Below are positions 1 to 11,230 of a stretch of DNA of 64,000 nucleotides, piece after piece. The notes under the pieces are model-generated. The model made no database searches. It was not told where the DNA came from and saw only the letters and a program-made list of their open reading frames with translations. Each line of letters begins with the position of its first letter. Position 1 is the stretch's first letter. The position numbers were made by a program, and so were the translations under genes. Origin of the DNA: Cryptomeria japonica (Eukaryota; Streptophyta; Pinopsida; Cupressales; Cupressaceae). The stretch spans positions 238,293,832-238,357,831 of the forward strand of contig NC_081409.1 in the NCBI RefSeq assembly GCF_030272615.1, in the 5' to 3' direction.

Positions 1-1540
1 TATTATGAATATTGAGCAAGAAGCTCGTCATTTTGTGAAGCCTTGCCTCCTCAATTAACTTGTTTAGACTACCCACCTTCAAATTATTTTGGAATTGATT
101 ACATGTACTCTTATATGCAAAACACTCTATGATGAATTGCCACTCTATTTCAACCACTCCTTTGCTACAAAAGATGTAACTTCTTTCTTCCCACTTTTCC
201 TTCAGGGTTTTCTATCTACTTATTTCACATCTAAGATGATGAAAGTTGGTCCCCAACTTTGCTATTAAAATCTTAGCCTTTTCCTTAATCGCAACCCTCA
301 AATAGGATTTTTCATCATGTGCCCATGTGGGTTTTGAGTCTTTGACATAGTGTGTTTTTTCTATTAGTTTGTTTTGTCTGCATGATAGTTCTATATTTTT
401 CTAACACCACCTTTTTATCTCCTTGTTAGTGTTAGGAAATTCTTGCCAATTAATGTCCCATTTGTCCATCCACTTGTTGTTTTATTTCCTCTAAGTCTTC
501 TTCGTATGGTTGAAATCCTCCTCAACAACTATTTTGGGCAAGTGATGCTTGCTCATGCTTTCAACCTTTTTTAATTGACTTAATAAATGGAGTTATTCAT
601 GTGCCTCCATTAGGAACATATCAACCTCAACTAAAAGGATCTCATAGGGGACTATTGATTTGAATTTTAGATTAAAAGTGATATAGTGTTTTTGATTCTT
701 TGTAGTTGTCTCCACTTGTGGTTTGACATACTACTCCCCCAAACTTCATAACCATAGAGGATAACTGACATGACAAACAAACCAAAAAAGGGTTTTCTTG
801 GTCTTCCAATCCCATAACTCTGCTTTCTTGTATCTGTTTTGAAGAAGGTAAGAATCTCTGTATCCTCCTTGAATCATTTTTTTCCTACATGTCTCTTAGT
901 TGATCCTGTCATGAAAACCAATTCCTAGGTACGTGTATTCTTCCACCATCTCAAAAGAACTTCCCTTGAAGATAAAGTTTTACCCGTTGCTTCTTCATTT
1001 TCAAAGAAAAAGGTTACAACTTTGGTTGTGTTGGTGTTCACTTGCATCTTGATCTCTTGGCAAAAGAGCTCTAAAGCCTTCAAATGTTCTCTTAATGCTT
1101 GGGTAGATTTTGCAATTAGGATAAGATCATCTCCAAACAAAAGCATCTTCACCATGTAGCTCACGAGTTGGATAACCTCTCCAATGGTGTTGTTTAACTA
1201 TTCCTCTAGCTTATCAATATATAAACCAAACAAAGCGGGGGAAAAAGGACACCCTTATTTGACTCCAATGTTGCTACCAAAGCATTCAGTCATACCCTCT
1301 TTAGTATTTGTTTTAGCTCTAACCCACTCATGAAACTTATGGACAACTGATGTATACTCATTTGGAATCCCAAATTCTTCCTTTTTACTCCAAAGCTTGT
1401 CCTTGAGAACAATGCCAAAAGCTTTTTTGAAATCAATGAAACAACGAAAACACCTCTCCACCTCGGTATCCCAAACCTTTTTAATAAAGAGTAATGTAAT
1501 GATCAATGGTAGAGTACTTTGGGCTAAAATTAGTTTGTCT
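1..1540 (-). mobile_element. RTE-like non-LTR retrotransposon fragment (RT and C-terminal region), degenerate
   Basis: Read on the minus strand, this is the reverse transcriptase and C-terminal part of a non-LTR element. Around 1530 there is an STIDH-type stretch. Around 1440 comes CFIDFKKAF (palm motif A region), then GIPNEY. GSNIGVK is followed by a stop where GVKQGCPFSP is expected (about 1255). LYIDKLEE follows at about 1215, then LLFGDD in place of the YADD box, LEXFCQ and VNTNTTK (about 1040-1140). Near 920 the VEEYTYLGIGFHDR block is readable, and the frame continues with many stops to base 1. At least one frameshift separates STIDH from the palm. The YLGI block and the overall motif order suggest the RTE clade, but that assignment is from memory of the family. 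It is inactive, and the 3' end lies outside the window. Confidence 0.75.
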
Positions 1541-2388
1541 TTTTACCCTTACATCATATTTTTTGTCCACCCGTTGATTTGCATTCTATCACACTCCAAA
1601 AAAATTTCCAAGAAAAAGATTGATCATAAGAGTATGATGATTAAAAAGTTTATTGATGTTGCCATGTTTATGAAGAAGAACACTAATTTCCTACTAATTG
1701 ACAAACTGCTTTATGTGATATTGTTAGAAATTCTTTTAAGATGTGAAATCAAATTTTAAAAACCTCATTAAAAAATTCTACCTACAACCCATCAATATGT
1801 TGAATTTTACTACTTGCTAAATTCTTACTAAATTCTTACTAAATTCTTACTTACCTTGTTTTGATATCGTCCACCATTAATAACAGAGTTATGATGTTAA
1901 TTACAAGAGCCCTACTTTTCTCTTACGCCCATGGGATGCGAAAATGCACGTTGGATAAGAGGCTCTAAGGAACATCCCCATCACGCAGAGAAAAACTTCA
2001 AAGTCGAAGAAAATTAAAAAATTGGCCCACCACAAATTTAAAATCTTTATTCTGTCACCAACTTTGTATGGAGTCGTTTTAATATACTGCCAGGAAGGTA
2101 CCTAAGGTTTAGTGAATTTTAACTCAGCTGGGCTACGCTCAATCAATCGACGAGTCTATCCCATCTGCCACTTTCCTTCGCAACGTTAATCTCATTAATG
2201 ATGGTGTCACTTCTTCTGAAGTCTTGCTTCGTCCCACACCTAGGTAGTTGTCTACCATTCTTCCTCGCTTCTTCTAGGTTGTCTGCTTGCTTGTTTTAAC
2301 TTTAACTCCCCTGTTTCTCTCTGCGCTACCAAGTTGCCCCTGCTTCCATTGCTTTCCTCTGTCTCTCTCTTCACTTGAATCAGATTAC
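1541..2388. other. No gene seen; flank of the TIR pseudogene
   Basis: AT-rich sequence with no credible coding frame. A short tandem of TTCTTACTAAA-type units lies near 1817-1848. The 3' part (2100-2388) becomes pyrimidine-rich just before the ATG of the TIR gene and could be its 5' leader, but no TATA box could be assigned with confidence. Confidence 0.4.
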
Positions 2389-2748
2389 ATGGCTTCTTCT
2401 TCTCGTCAATCAGAGATTGAGATTGTAAATGCTTTTCATGGCCTTGCTCCACCCTTCCCACCTTCACCTTCATCTGCATCTACTTCTGCTACATCTGCAT
2501 CACCATTGCAGAAGTCGCCCTGTGATATTTTTATTAATCATCGCGGACCCGATGTGAAACACAAGCTCGCCAGAGATATCCACAATGCCCTCTATGCCAT
2601 GGGTCTCAAGGTCTTTCAAGATTCCGAAGATCTTGAGTTGGGGGATTTCTTCCCTGCAGAACTACAAGAAGCAACGTCCACTGTTTTTTTTCATATTGTT
2701 GTTGGGATTAGGTGTTTCAATCTTGGAGTCTTAATATTGATTATTTAA
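2389..2748 (+). pseudogene. TIR domain, N-terminal part
   Basis: The start is taken at 2389 (MASSSRQ), since the upstream in-frame Met at 2287 precedes a pyrimidine-rich leader-like stretch. A Ser/Pro/Ala-rich N-terminus of about 45 residues is followed by CDIFINHRGPDVK, the first conserved TIR block, and then by FQDSEDLELGD (second block). After LQEATSTVFFHI the frame leaves the family and stops at 2746-2748. The matching continuation, HIAIFSETYAKSPW, is found only at about 3594, so the domain is interrupted rather than simply ending. Confidence 0.85.
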
Positions 2749-3570
2749 TAATTGATTTATTCTAGTTTGTTAATTTCTTAAATTGTCATTCATTTTGTGG
2801 GTTTTTTTAGTGATGTGGCATTCTACATGACAGTGATGAAATGAAATAATCTTGTTTTTTAGGAAATTGGCGTCCACTTGGAAGATTCTACATTTTGGGA
2901 AGGTGTTGTCATATATGGAGTGGAAATTGATTTGACAATTTCCCATGTTGACTAAAGAGTCTTGGCTTGTGTTTTCTCAGCTAATATTTATGGCGGAGTT
3001 CACTTTTGACAAGTGGTGTGAGGTAAGGAAAGCGCCTATTCCTAGTTATGAGAGTTACTATGGCAAGATATCCATGTTGGGTGAGATAGGTGTTAGTGCT
3101 TTGGAAGTTGCTATGTGCAACATGTCATGATAATGGTAATTGTATTTTTTATGACACAATTTATCTCTAAGGCTTTGAAGTTGGTTTTGGAAACCATGGA
3201 AGCTTACTACTTTGTATTGAACTTTATAAATATGTGATGCCTTGGCTTATTGTAGATGAGAAGTTAAAAAACAATGTTATGCTGTCGGAATTACTCCTGA
3301 ATCTTGTAATAGTGTGAAGACTCCTGAAGAGCATAGCTCCGAGATTGTATTGTAACTGTTGTTGTTGCTGAATAATACAATTGAGCTGAGTGTTTTGGAG
3401 TGTCAGTTTTTTCCCGAAAGGGTTTTCCCACGTATATGCTGTGTTATGTGTTTATTTTGTTTTGAATATCTGTTAATGTTTAATTAGATGTGCATCTGAT
3501 TTCGTAATTGTTAAAGGGTTTAGAATTTTTTTCAATTCACTCTCTTGATAGTTCGGTGTAGGAAGTTGTA
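2700..3570. other. Unidentified insertion inside the TIR exon
   Basis: This stretch separates the two halves of the TIR. The two flanks overlap in content: GAAGCAACGTCCACT...TTTCATAT near 2670-2697 resembles GGAAGTTGTATTCCACT...TTTCACATAT near 3561-3598, as if a short piece of the exon was duplicated at the junctions. The interior contains possible splice-like signals (TTTTTTTAG before 2811, GAGGTAAG near 3020) and a 61-codon open frame at 2945-3130, but no family was recognised. It could be a captured gene fragment or a small mobile element. Confidence 0.4.
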
Positions 3571-3857
3571 TTCCACTACCTGGTTTCCTTTCACATATAG
3601 CTATATTTTCTGAGACATATGCAAAATCGCCTTGGTATCTTGTAGAGCTATCTTTTATGCTCAAGACTGGGACACCTATTATTGCTATTTTCTACCAAGT
3701 TCGACCTGCCCATCTACGCCATTTGAAAGGAATCTACAAAACTTTGTTTATGAAGTATGAAGACAAGGGTAAATATGTAGACATGCTCGAGGAGTGGAAG
3801 ACGACACTCTACAATGCCTCATTTTATGAAGGTGAAATCATCAATAATGATGAGTAA
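3561..3857 (+). pseudogene. TIR domain, C-terminal part
   Basis: Read in the frame of the Met at 3657, this encodes HIAIFSETYAKSPWYLVELS, LKTGTPIIAIFYQVRP and then YEDKGKY...LEEWKTTLYNASF. These are the third and fourth conserved TIR blocks and the region after them in plant TNL proteins. The frame continues open upstream of 3657, so the Met is not a real start. It ends at 3857, shortly before the linker and NB-ARC remnant. Confidence 0.85.
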
Positions 3858-4017
3858 GCAACACATAATCTCTCTCCTGTTATTAGCTTCCCTTTAATGC
3901 AATATATCTCTACTTTGTATGTATACTTATTTCTAATTAAATCATTTGTTTATTGATGTTGCTTCGTTTTTTTTCTTTCCAAAACCATGTTTCATCATTG
4001 TTTAGAGAGGAGGTGGA

Positions 4018-4360
4018 GATGAGGACAAGCAAAAGCAGAGGGAGTTGAAGAATATTGTAAATTGTGTATTGAAAGTAATGAAAAGAGTACAATTAGAGGT
4101 AGCAACACAACCCGCGGGTCTTGAAGAAGTTGTAGCAGATTTTGAATGACCATTAGTAAATCTGAGAAAAAAACTAAACAAAAAAAACAAACACATTCAT
4201 ATGTTCAAATTGTAGGGACTTGGGTATGGGTGGTGTTGGGAAGACCACTTTGGCAAAAAGAATTATATAATACAAAAATTTCAGCTACAGAAAGATCTAG
4301 TTTTGTATTTGATGTTAGAAATGATGCAAGCAAAAATGAGTTGCATATCAAGCAGAGTCA
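4018..4360 (+). pseudogene. NB-ARC linker and P-loop remnant, frameshifted
   Basis: A linker reading LKNIVNCVLKV...PAGLEEVV leads to the Walker A P-loop, LGMGGVGKTTLAKR, near 4217-4260. The residues after it (ELYNTKISATERSSFVFDV and NELHIKQ) are readable only in a different frame, so at least one frameshift falls at the P-loop. A TGA also interrupts the linker. Homology stops where the LINE poly-T begins at 4363. Confidence 0.8.
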
Positions 4361-4362
4361 TT

Positions 4363-4374
4363 TTTTTTTTTTTG
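4363..4374 (-). other. Poly(A) tail of LINE copy A
   Basis: A run of T on the plus strand is the poly(A) of the minus-strand LINE. It joins the NB-ARC remnant directly to the LINE 3' terminus, which marks the insertion point. Confidence 0.8.
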
Positions 4375-4782
4375 ATCAATAAAGACAGAGCTAGATTTAT
4401 ATATTCATTTTTGGAAAAGATTACAACATTAAGATCCAGAATTCCAAAAAACCCAAGAGCCTATAATAGATATTTGAAACCAATCCCTGAATATACAGTG
4501 AGGGAATCTAGCTTCAATGCCCACATATTTTGGGCTAAGTATGAAAACAAGTTTATCTTGAAAAGCATTAAACCCTATATAGTTTCTTCATCAATTCAAA
4601 AAACCTTCAGAGTTTATAGCAACAATAATCAAAAGCTTAACATAATATTTATGAGTTTAGCTTGAACAAAGATTATCTAAACATTTTTTTTTTAAAGAAA
4701 AACTTAAAAACCCAGCAACCAACTAAAGGCTTAGCAACATCTTCAAAGGAAACCACTACCATAGAGAACCTATCTATTTAAA

Positions 4783-5545
4783 GTTCTTCTTCTAGCTTAG
4801 GAGGGGGAATTGGGGCTCTGCCTCTTCCATGGCTTCTGTTCGGAGGCCGTCCTCGGCCCTGTCCAGAATCGCGACCCAAACGTTTGCCACCACCTCTCCT
4901 GCCCTATTCAACATGAGGTTCCTCTTCTTTTGTTTTTTGGGGAAAGACTCCATTCAACCTAGAAAATTCAAGGACTTCTTCCTCCCTACCCAAATCTTCT
5001 GGATTCTCTCCAAGGAAGCGCCATTTGAGAAATCTGAGGCCCATACTTGCGAATGATCAGTGCTTGTCTAGATCCTTGCCTTTAAGGTCGACCAGAAAGG
5101 GATAGTATTTGATAAGTTCCCCAGGAACATTGAACAATATTCTTTCGCTCGGTCGGGGAGCTCCTGAATCATGACGCGCCTTGTTAAGGATCTCTTGCAA
5201 CTCCAACAGGATTTCATTTGGGAAAAGCCTCTTGGTGAGGATCCAAACAACTTGCTTAGCTAACTTCAAGTCCAAAAGGGAGGCAACAAATCTAGATGAA
5301 ATGCTTGTATTGTCATGGGGGTATTCCTCCCTGCTTATTTGCCCACTGCCCAGGATGAACTTTACCGCCAGGATGACTATTGGTTCTGGATAAAGTAGTA
5401 GCCGTTTCAATCTTAAATATGTAATTTTTCTGAATGAAACTTGTCGGGTGGAAACTGAAAGGGAGATGAGAGTGTCTGCACAAAAGCGTGAAATTGGCCT
5501 TGGATAAACACTCATTATGAACCCAAACGACTCCTCACCAGACAT
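4783..5545 (-). pseudogene. LINE third ORF (ORF3), copy A, with two premature stops
   Basis: The Met is at 5545 (MSGEESF), the same start as in copy B. The frame is open for 162 codons to a TGA after DLDKH, where copy B has AAA. The same frame then continues without shift through KWRFLGENPEDLG and LEFSRLNGVFP to a TAG where copy B has CAG (EQGRR), and ends in GRGRPP and HGRGRAP. So the protein is collinear with copy B over its whole length, with two point stops and one short insertion near residue 61. It lies about 540 bases after the RNase H and before the shared LINE 3' end, so it was moved with the LINE. The function is not recognised. Confidence 0.75.
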
Positions 5546-6084
5546 GGTTACTAGATTCTTTGATGCCTTGGTGGTTGTTGAGGGTCTGAAGAAGGATCTG
5601 AAGCAGATTAATCTTTATTGAGAGCACTTGAAGATAAAGAAAAGTTAATAGCTTTCATAGAAAGCGTAGAAAAGGCTAGGCGACACTTTATTTAACATGC
5701 ATTGATGGGAAATGCCTTGCACTAAATTCGCCTACAAAGGTGGCGAAGGATATTTATCCCTAATCGTGCCAAATATCCCTGTAGCTGAGATGATGTCTAT
5801 CTTGTGGACAACGCATGCGTTGTGCTAGGAATGATGGCTACTGCCGGTTGGATTTTCGGGAGGCGAATAAGATAACGCTATTTTAACAAGAAAAAAATAA
5901 ACGACGTCACCGTTGGCGTGTCCATTCATCTCTTGAAGATGGCAAAAAGTTTGAATTCAAATAATAGTCGTTCCCCAAACTTTAGCGCCATGGATTAAGT
6001 TTGAAAGGCTCTACTGGACCTTTTCAATTGCTTGAAGAACCCTACCATGCACACATCAAACCAGAAATTATCATTGCTGCATAA
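5546..6084 (-). promoter_or_regulatory. ORF2-ORF3 spacer of LINE copy A
   Basis: About 540 bases without a coding frame. It aligns in order with the spacer of copy B (19794-20393), including a GACGTCA core at about 5904-5910 and a GCATGCG element near 5812. Whether it works as an internal promoter for ORF3 is inference. Confidence 0.45.
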
Positions 6085-6815
6085 CTAAAACCTATAAAGG
6101 TTAGCCTTGCTAGTTACCTCCTGTTTCCACCAGTGAATAGAAATGCCTTCTGCTGCAGCTTTTGAGAGGGCATCTGCCTCTGTGTTCGCTTCTCTGAAAA
6201 TATGCTTAGCCTCATATTGCTCTAGCTTTAGTAGGTTTTCTGATATGTTATCTAGAATTGCCTCTAGCCGCCAGTTTGGGGTTTTCTGCATTTTGATTGC
6301 ATTGATTGCTATCTCTGAATCTCCCTCCACTATGATGTTTCTTAACACATGATTGATGCAATCCAATAATCCTACAGTAAAGCTTTAAATTCTGCTATAT
6401 TATTGGTATCTGGTGGCATTGGCTTAACCATTTTCCCAATGATTGTCCCTAAGTGGTCTCTAATCACATATCCTATTCTTGAAGGGCTTGGGTTACCTTT
6501 GGAAGCTCCATAAAAAATCAATTTTAACCATCCGTGCTTAGGAGGGGTCCAAATAGCTTCCTTTCTAGACTTAGATTTTTGCCCAAAGGAAGAAGGAATC
6601 TTAATTCCCTGCCAATTTTTCCTTATACTTTCATCCCAAGAAGAGAAAATTTTAGACGAATCTGTTGAGAAAGCTATTTTGCAGTTTACTATCTCAACAA
6701 TTGATGTTTCAATTGAGTTTAGGACTGATTCAAACCTTCTGGCTTTATTATCAAAGGGCCTTCGATTCCTTTCTTTACAAATTTCCCAGACAAGGCAAGA
6801 CGAGGAAACTTCCAT
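6085..6815 (-). pseudogene. LINE ORF2 RNase H domain, copy A
   Basis: Two open segments in the same orientation (6372-6815 and 6085-6366) make up a plant-LINE RNase H. It begins after an ICKERNRRPFDNK linker. The first catalytic Asp block reads LIFYGASKG where copy B reads LDFDGASKG, so two acidic positions are lost. The second acidic residue is kept in IAEFKALL, the third in VEGDSEIAI, and the last in ANTEADALS. RNase H removes the RNA strand during reverse transcription. The missing Asp and a break between the two segments make it inactive. Confidence 0.85.
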
Positions 6816-6879
6816 AATCTAGCTCAAAGTGATTTCCTTCAAAGGAAGAGGCCAACATTGGAAAAGGGAAATTATGTCA

Positions 6880-7725
6880 TTAGGTAGAGTTGATATCCAC
6901 CCCAATTACACAAAACCATCGCCAACATTTTGAGGCAAAGGAACAATTCAAAAGAAGGTGATCGACTGTCTCTGCATGGGCTTTACACATGATGCATCTA
7001 GAAGGCACTTCATAGCCCATTTTAGTAAAATTTTCTATGGTTAGAATTCTTTTTTGGAAAGCTAGCCATGCAAAAATCCCTACTTTTGGAATAATCTTAC
7101 TGCTCCAAAAGAGCCTAACTGGAATGTCTCGTTCATCTTGATTTGGGGAGCTGACTAAAACTCTATAGCCATCTTTAGTATTATACTGACCTGTTTTGGA
7201 GGAGGCCCAAATTAGAGTATCTTTCCCTCTTCTAGGGTTAATGTTTCTTACTTTTATCAGATCTAAAAGTTGTTCTACTTCAACCACTGGAATGGGCAAT
7301 CCATCCATAGACTTCCAACTCCATCCTTTCATATTAGAGGTCCTTTCCACCGCTATATAGTCACTGAATCAGGATCCCCAATGTTGCTTAAGCTAGTGCT
7401 CTGCTATTGGGATGTTGAGAGAGTTTGCAATGCTAGGATATCCTCCCCATGAATCATCCCAAAAAAGGCTAGAGGTTCCATCATGAATATTCTAAGACAA
7501 GGAATCTGAAACTAAATTTCTACAAGAGACAATGAAGTTCCAAGTTCTAGATCCCTTTAAATGAATGTTTGATCTAAGGATATTTTGGGGGTTTTGATCT
7601 GAAAGATATTTTATTTCTAACATCCTAACCCATGTTGCATTAGGATTTTTTAAAAACTTCCAAGCTAGTTTGGCCCCAAGGGCTTTGTTTTGCAATTTAA
7701 GATCTTTGATTCCTAAACCCCCCAT
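6880..7725 (-). pseudogene. LINE ORF2 C-terminal region with zf-RVT, copy A
   Basis: Two open pieces. 7492-7725 reads MGGLGIKDLKLQNKALGAK, the block that follows RT in plant LINEs. 6880-7350 carries WSSKIIPKVGIFAWLAFQ and the zinc-binding motif CIMCKAHAETVDHLLLNC, matching the zf-RVT family. Stops and frameshifts separate the pieces. This region joins the RT to the RNase H domain in ORF2. Confidence 0.85.
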
Positions 7726-8870
7726 TGATTTAGGTTTGATAATTTTATCCCATGCAATTAAGGCAATTTTATGCTTTTCTTCAGTGTTTTACCAGAAATT
7801 TTTTTGCATCTTCTTGATGATGTAGGAATATGCACTAGCTGTTAAAGACAAAATGGATTATAGGTAAATAGGTAGGGTTGAAATCACTGCTTGAAGCATA
7901 ACTAGTCTACATGGCCATGAAAGCCACTTCCCCTTCCAAGAGTTTGTGCTCTGATCCATCTTTAGCTTTAGAGGATCCCAAAGTTTATTTTTCCTTAGTC
8001 CTCTATCAATTAGAATGCCCAGATGTATACATGGAAGTGTTCCTGCTCTGCATTTGAGAATTCTTAGGATCTTAGCTTGTATGAGACTAGGAGTGGAAAA
8101 AAAAACTTTTGATTTTTCTTTATTACTTATTTGTCCTGAGGCCTTTCCAAAGAATTATAGAAGCAATTTTAATTTGGTTTGCTTCCTTGACTTTTTTCTG
8201 CACCCAACAAAAGATTATCATCAACAAATTGCTGGTGTGTGACAACAAAATTTGTGGTTACTTTGACTCCCTCTAGAAGGTTGTTATATTGTCTTGATTT
8301 AATTGTCCTCCCTAAAGCTTCCCCCATTATAATGTAGAGAAATGGAGATATGGGATCTCCTTGCCGGATGCCCCTTGAAGAAGAGAAGAAACCTGCTGGC
8401 TTCCCATTTATCAAGATACAAAATTTGGGTGTAGAAATGCATTCATAGACCCAATTGATCCATTGTTTGGCAAAACCAAAAGCTTGCATGATTTTGCAAA
8501 GGAATCACCAATCTATATTATCATAATCTTTTGAGATATCTAACTTAATTATCATACCTGGTCTATTCATGCTTTGAAGAGTGTGGATGGCTTCTTGAGC
8601 CACAATGACCCCATCAAGAATTGAATGACCAGGAACAAATCCAGTCTACTCATCTGATATAATGTAGTCCATAAGATGCTTCATTCTGTTTGTCATGACT
8701 TTTGAAAGGATTTTGTAAACTCTAGTGCATAGAGAGATAGGTCTGAAATCCCCTAGGTTAGATGCTTTCTCCCTTTTTGCGATGAGAGCAATAAAGGTGT
8801 TGTCGATTTCTCTGAGCAATTTACTTGATCTTCTTGCACATTCTAAGGCTTCAGTAAGTTCTTGACCCAA
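7726..8870 (-). pseudogene. LINE ORF2 reverse transcriptase, copy A
   Basis: From the N-terminal side: NLGDFRPISLC (8646-8870), VPGHSILDGV and KLDISKDYDNIDW then a stop (8490-8645), and FGFAKQWINWV, GIRQGDPISPFLY and QQFVDDNLLLG (8169-8489). These are the RT fingers, palm A with its Asp, palm B' and the catalytic box (FVDD for the usual FADD). Below 8169 the frame decays into many stops. The domain order and motifs are typical of plant L1-like elements. Confidence 0.85.
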
Positions 8871-9044
8871 TATATGCCAACATTTCTTGAAAAAGTCAGA
8901 AGGAAAGCCATCCGGACCAAGAGCCTTTCCAGAGGGAAGCTAGTTGAGAGCTTGAGATACTTCTTCTAGAGAGAATTTCTCATTTAATTTCTGATTTTGT
9001 TCATCTATTATGATCTTTGGGATCAAAGCCAAGAACTTTTCTTG

Positions 9045-9774
9045 CTATGTCTGGTGAGAGCCTTCAACATTTCTTAGAAGATTAGAGTTATATGCAATGA
9101 TTTCTCTCTTAATCTCTTCAAGATCCTCTATAGTTTGATTCTGATTCGACTCCAATTTAGAAATCCAGTTCTTACTCTTGCAAATCTTTGTCACATTATG
9201 GAAGAACTTCGTATTTTTGTCTCCCATTCTGAGCCAATTCTCTCTAGACTTCTGCTTCCTAAAGATTTCTTCTTTGGAAAGGATATCCTCATATTCCATG
9301 AGCAAGTTCTTTTCTAGTTCAAAAGATTCTTGATCCATTCCATCAGAGATGATCTTGTCATTTAAAACTGCCAGTTGCTCTTCTAAGGATTTTTTGGATG
9401 AAAAAATGTTTTTAAAATGTTGAGCATTCCATTGCAATAGCTTCGGTTTTACTAGTTTTAATTTTGAAATGAAGCAATAGAGTTTTGAGCCTTCAAATGG
9501 TTCTTCCTTCCACCAGTCTTCTACCATAGTTAGAAAATTTGGGTCTTTCATCCACATATTCTCAAATCTAAAGGGAGGTTTAGAGGCATCAAGGGTACCT
9601 TGGAGTGATAGCATATTGGGAAAGTGGTCTGAACCTGAGTAGGCTAGAACTGAACAGTCGAAGACAAAAGGAAAGGATCTGAGATCATCCTGCCAAAAGA
9701 ATCTATCAATTTTTTTTTCTGAAATATTGCTAAAGCCTTTTCTCCTATTTGTCCATGTGAAGGAATCCCCTGAG
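9045..9774 (-). pseudogene. LINE ORF2 endonuclease C-terminal part and linker, copy A
   Basis: The open frame reads DSGDSFTWTNRR, KKIDRFFW, YSGSDHFP and then a long charged linker with NWLRMGDKNTKFFH. SDHFP carries the catalytic His of the apurinic-type endonuclease, and GDKNTKFFH is the conserved block before the RT. The first residues of this open frame (about 9775-9836) come from the solo LTR, not the LINE. The true continuation, GLLEID, is on the far side of that LTR at 11231. Confidence 0.85.
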
Positions 9775-9779
9775 TCAAT

Positions 9780-11225
9780 TGTTGGCATTTGCATGAAGAT
9801 TGCATTAATGATATGATATGTTGTCATTGATGTCAATTGAACCGGTAATGATATTTATGGTATTGTTGATATTGTTGTTATTATGATATTGTCTTGTAAC
9901 CAGTAGGAAGAGCTTTGTGGAAGATGTTGTAAACCAGTATGTAAGTACGTGAGTTGAATCGGTAACCAGTGTATGAGGATAAACCCTATCTAACCGGTAA
10001 ACCCTACCAGTTGTTTTTGTTAAACCCCAATTGATTAAGTTTGTTGAAAGGGTAATGTTGGTTTATGATTTGATGTTGAGCGATAATGATGGTGACACAT
10101 GTGGTCATTGTGTGAAGATAAGTTCAGATTATTTTGGCACATTTGTTTGTTTGTTTGTCTAGGGAATGAGCAAAGTGTATTGCGTTTAATGCAAAGCATG
10201 TGATGAGTTACAAAGTTTGATGAAGCGGTGATCATGGAGCGGTTGGAATTTTCTTGAATAATGTGTACAGTTTGCTATGTAAATCCAATGGTCACACTTG
10301 AACTGATTTGTTTGTAATCTCTATGAGAGAATTAGGTTTTTGTTGTGTTACCGACCTAATTGATTTGTATTTAAGGTTGATGAAGTTGTTTTGTAAAAGG
10401 TGTTGGCAAAAATCAGTTGAGTGTGTTGTTGTCGAACCAAAGAATGAATCTGTAGTTTGTGTAAAGGTAGATTGAAGCTTAAAAGGATCTAAAAAAGCAA
10501 ATGTAGTGCTATTCAGACAGATCAAGAAAAACCTGTCGTCTTCTAACAATTACAGCAGAATTGAAATCCCCTAACCGGGTAAGCTCTAACAAGCTTGGTT
10601 ACTTCTTAAATCCTCTAACAAGGTGGTCCATTAGCTTGGATTCTTAAATCCTCTACCAAGGTTACTCCTAACAGGGTACTTGCTTTTTTATCAAGGCATT
10701 TGTAAATCCCTTAACCAGGAAATTCCTAACAGGATCAGTTCTTAACAGGACTTATTGCAAAAGCTTTAATAGGCTTGGCTCCTAACAGGCCAAACTTTAG
10801 AAGAGTTCAGATAGGTATCTTGTGAGTCTCATCTCACTGTGGTTTTTACCTATTTGGGTTTTCCATGTATAAATATTTGTGTCATGTGGTGAATGTTTTT
10901 GTGGTTATGATCTTATTTATTGATTTGATTAACTACTTAACTATTCTGACAAGGCATGATAACTGGAAGCATTGAGAGATGGAGTATGTTGACATATGAT
11001 TAAGCATTTGGATGTTTACATGATTAAAGTTGTTTACTGTTAAGTTGCTATAACACTCAACCTGTATTATTATGAGTATTGATCTTGACAGAGTTATTTT
11101 ATTGATAAGTAAATACTTTGTGTAATTGAGATTGAGCTTGGGAAGTTTGTATCAGTTTTTTAGTTTACTGATTCACCCCCCCTCTCAGTAATCTGCCGGA
11201 TACTTATTATTTTATCACACCATCA
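9780..11225 (+). repeat. Copia-type solo LTR inside LINE copy A
   Basis: A 1446-bp block starts TGTTGGCATTT, ends CCATCA, and is flanked by the perfect 5-bp repeat TCAAT (9775-9779 and 11226-11230). Removing it with one repeat restores the LINE endonuclease frame (GLLEID joined to SGDSFTW). There is no internal region, so it is a solo LTR, the usual product of LTR-LTR recombination. It shares its terminal TGTTGGCATT, a CACCCCCCCTCTCAG-like tract near the end and many TAACAGG/TTAACC-type motifs with the Copia A LTRs, so it belongs to a related family. A TATAAATA at 10868-10875 is its likely promoter. Confidence 0.9.
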
Positions 11226-11230
11226 TCAAT

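Larger units (their letters stand above)
2389..4362 (+). pseudogene. TIR-NBS (TNL) disease-resistance gene remnant, split and frameshifted
   Basis: Three pieces of one TNL gene lie in order on the plus strand: the first part of a TIR domain (2389-2748), the second part of the TIR (about 3561-3857) and the linker plus start of NB-ARC (about 4018-4360). TNL proteins are intracellular immune receptors; TIR is the N-terminal signalling domain and NB-ARC binds nucleotide. An insertion of roughly 0.9 kb splits the TIR. The P-loop is readable only in a different frame from its flanks, and a LINE begins immediately after the first NB-ARC segment. No LRR was found in the window. The conifer-type spacing of TIR and P-loop supports the call. 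The gene is certainly non-functional. Confidence 0.85.

Noticed and set aside
1397-1759. 120-codon plus-strand frame
   Set aside because: It overlaps the RT remnant on the minus strand and has no protein features.
2945-3130. A small gene inside the TIR insertion
   Set aside because: The frame is 61 codons, with a GAGGTAAG donor-like site inside, and no family could be recognised; it is kept only as part of the unidentified insertion.
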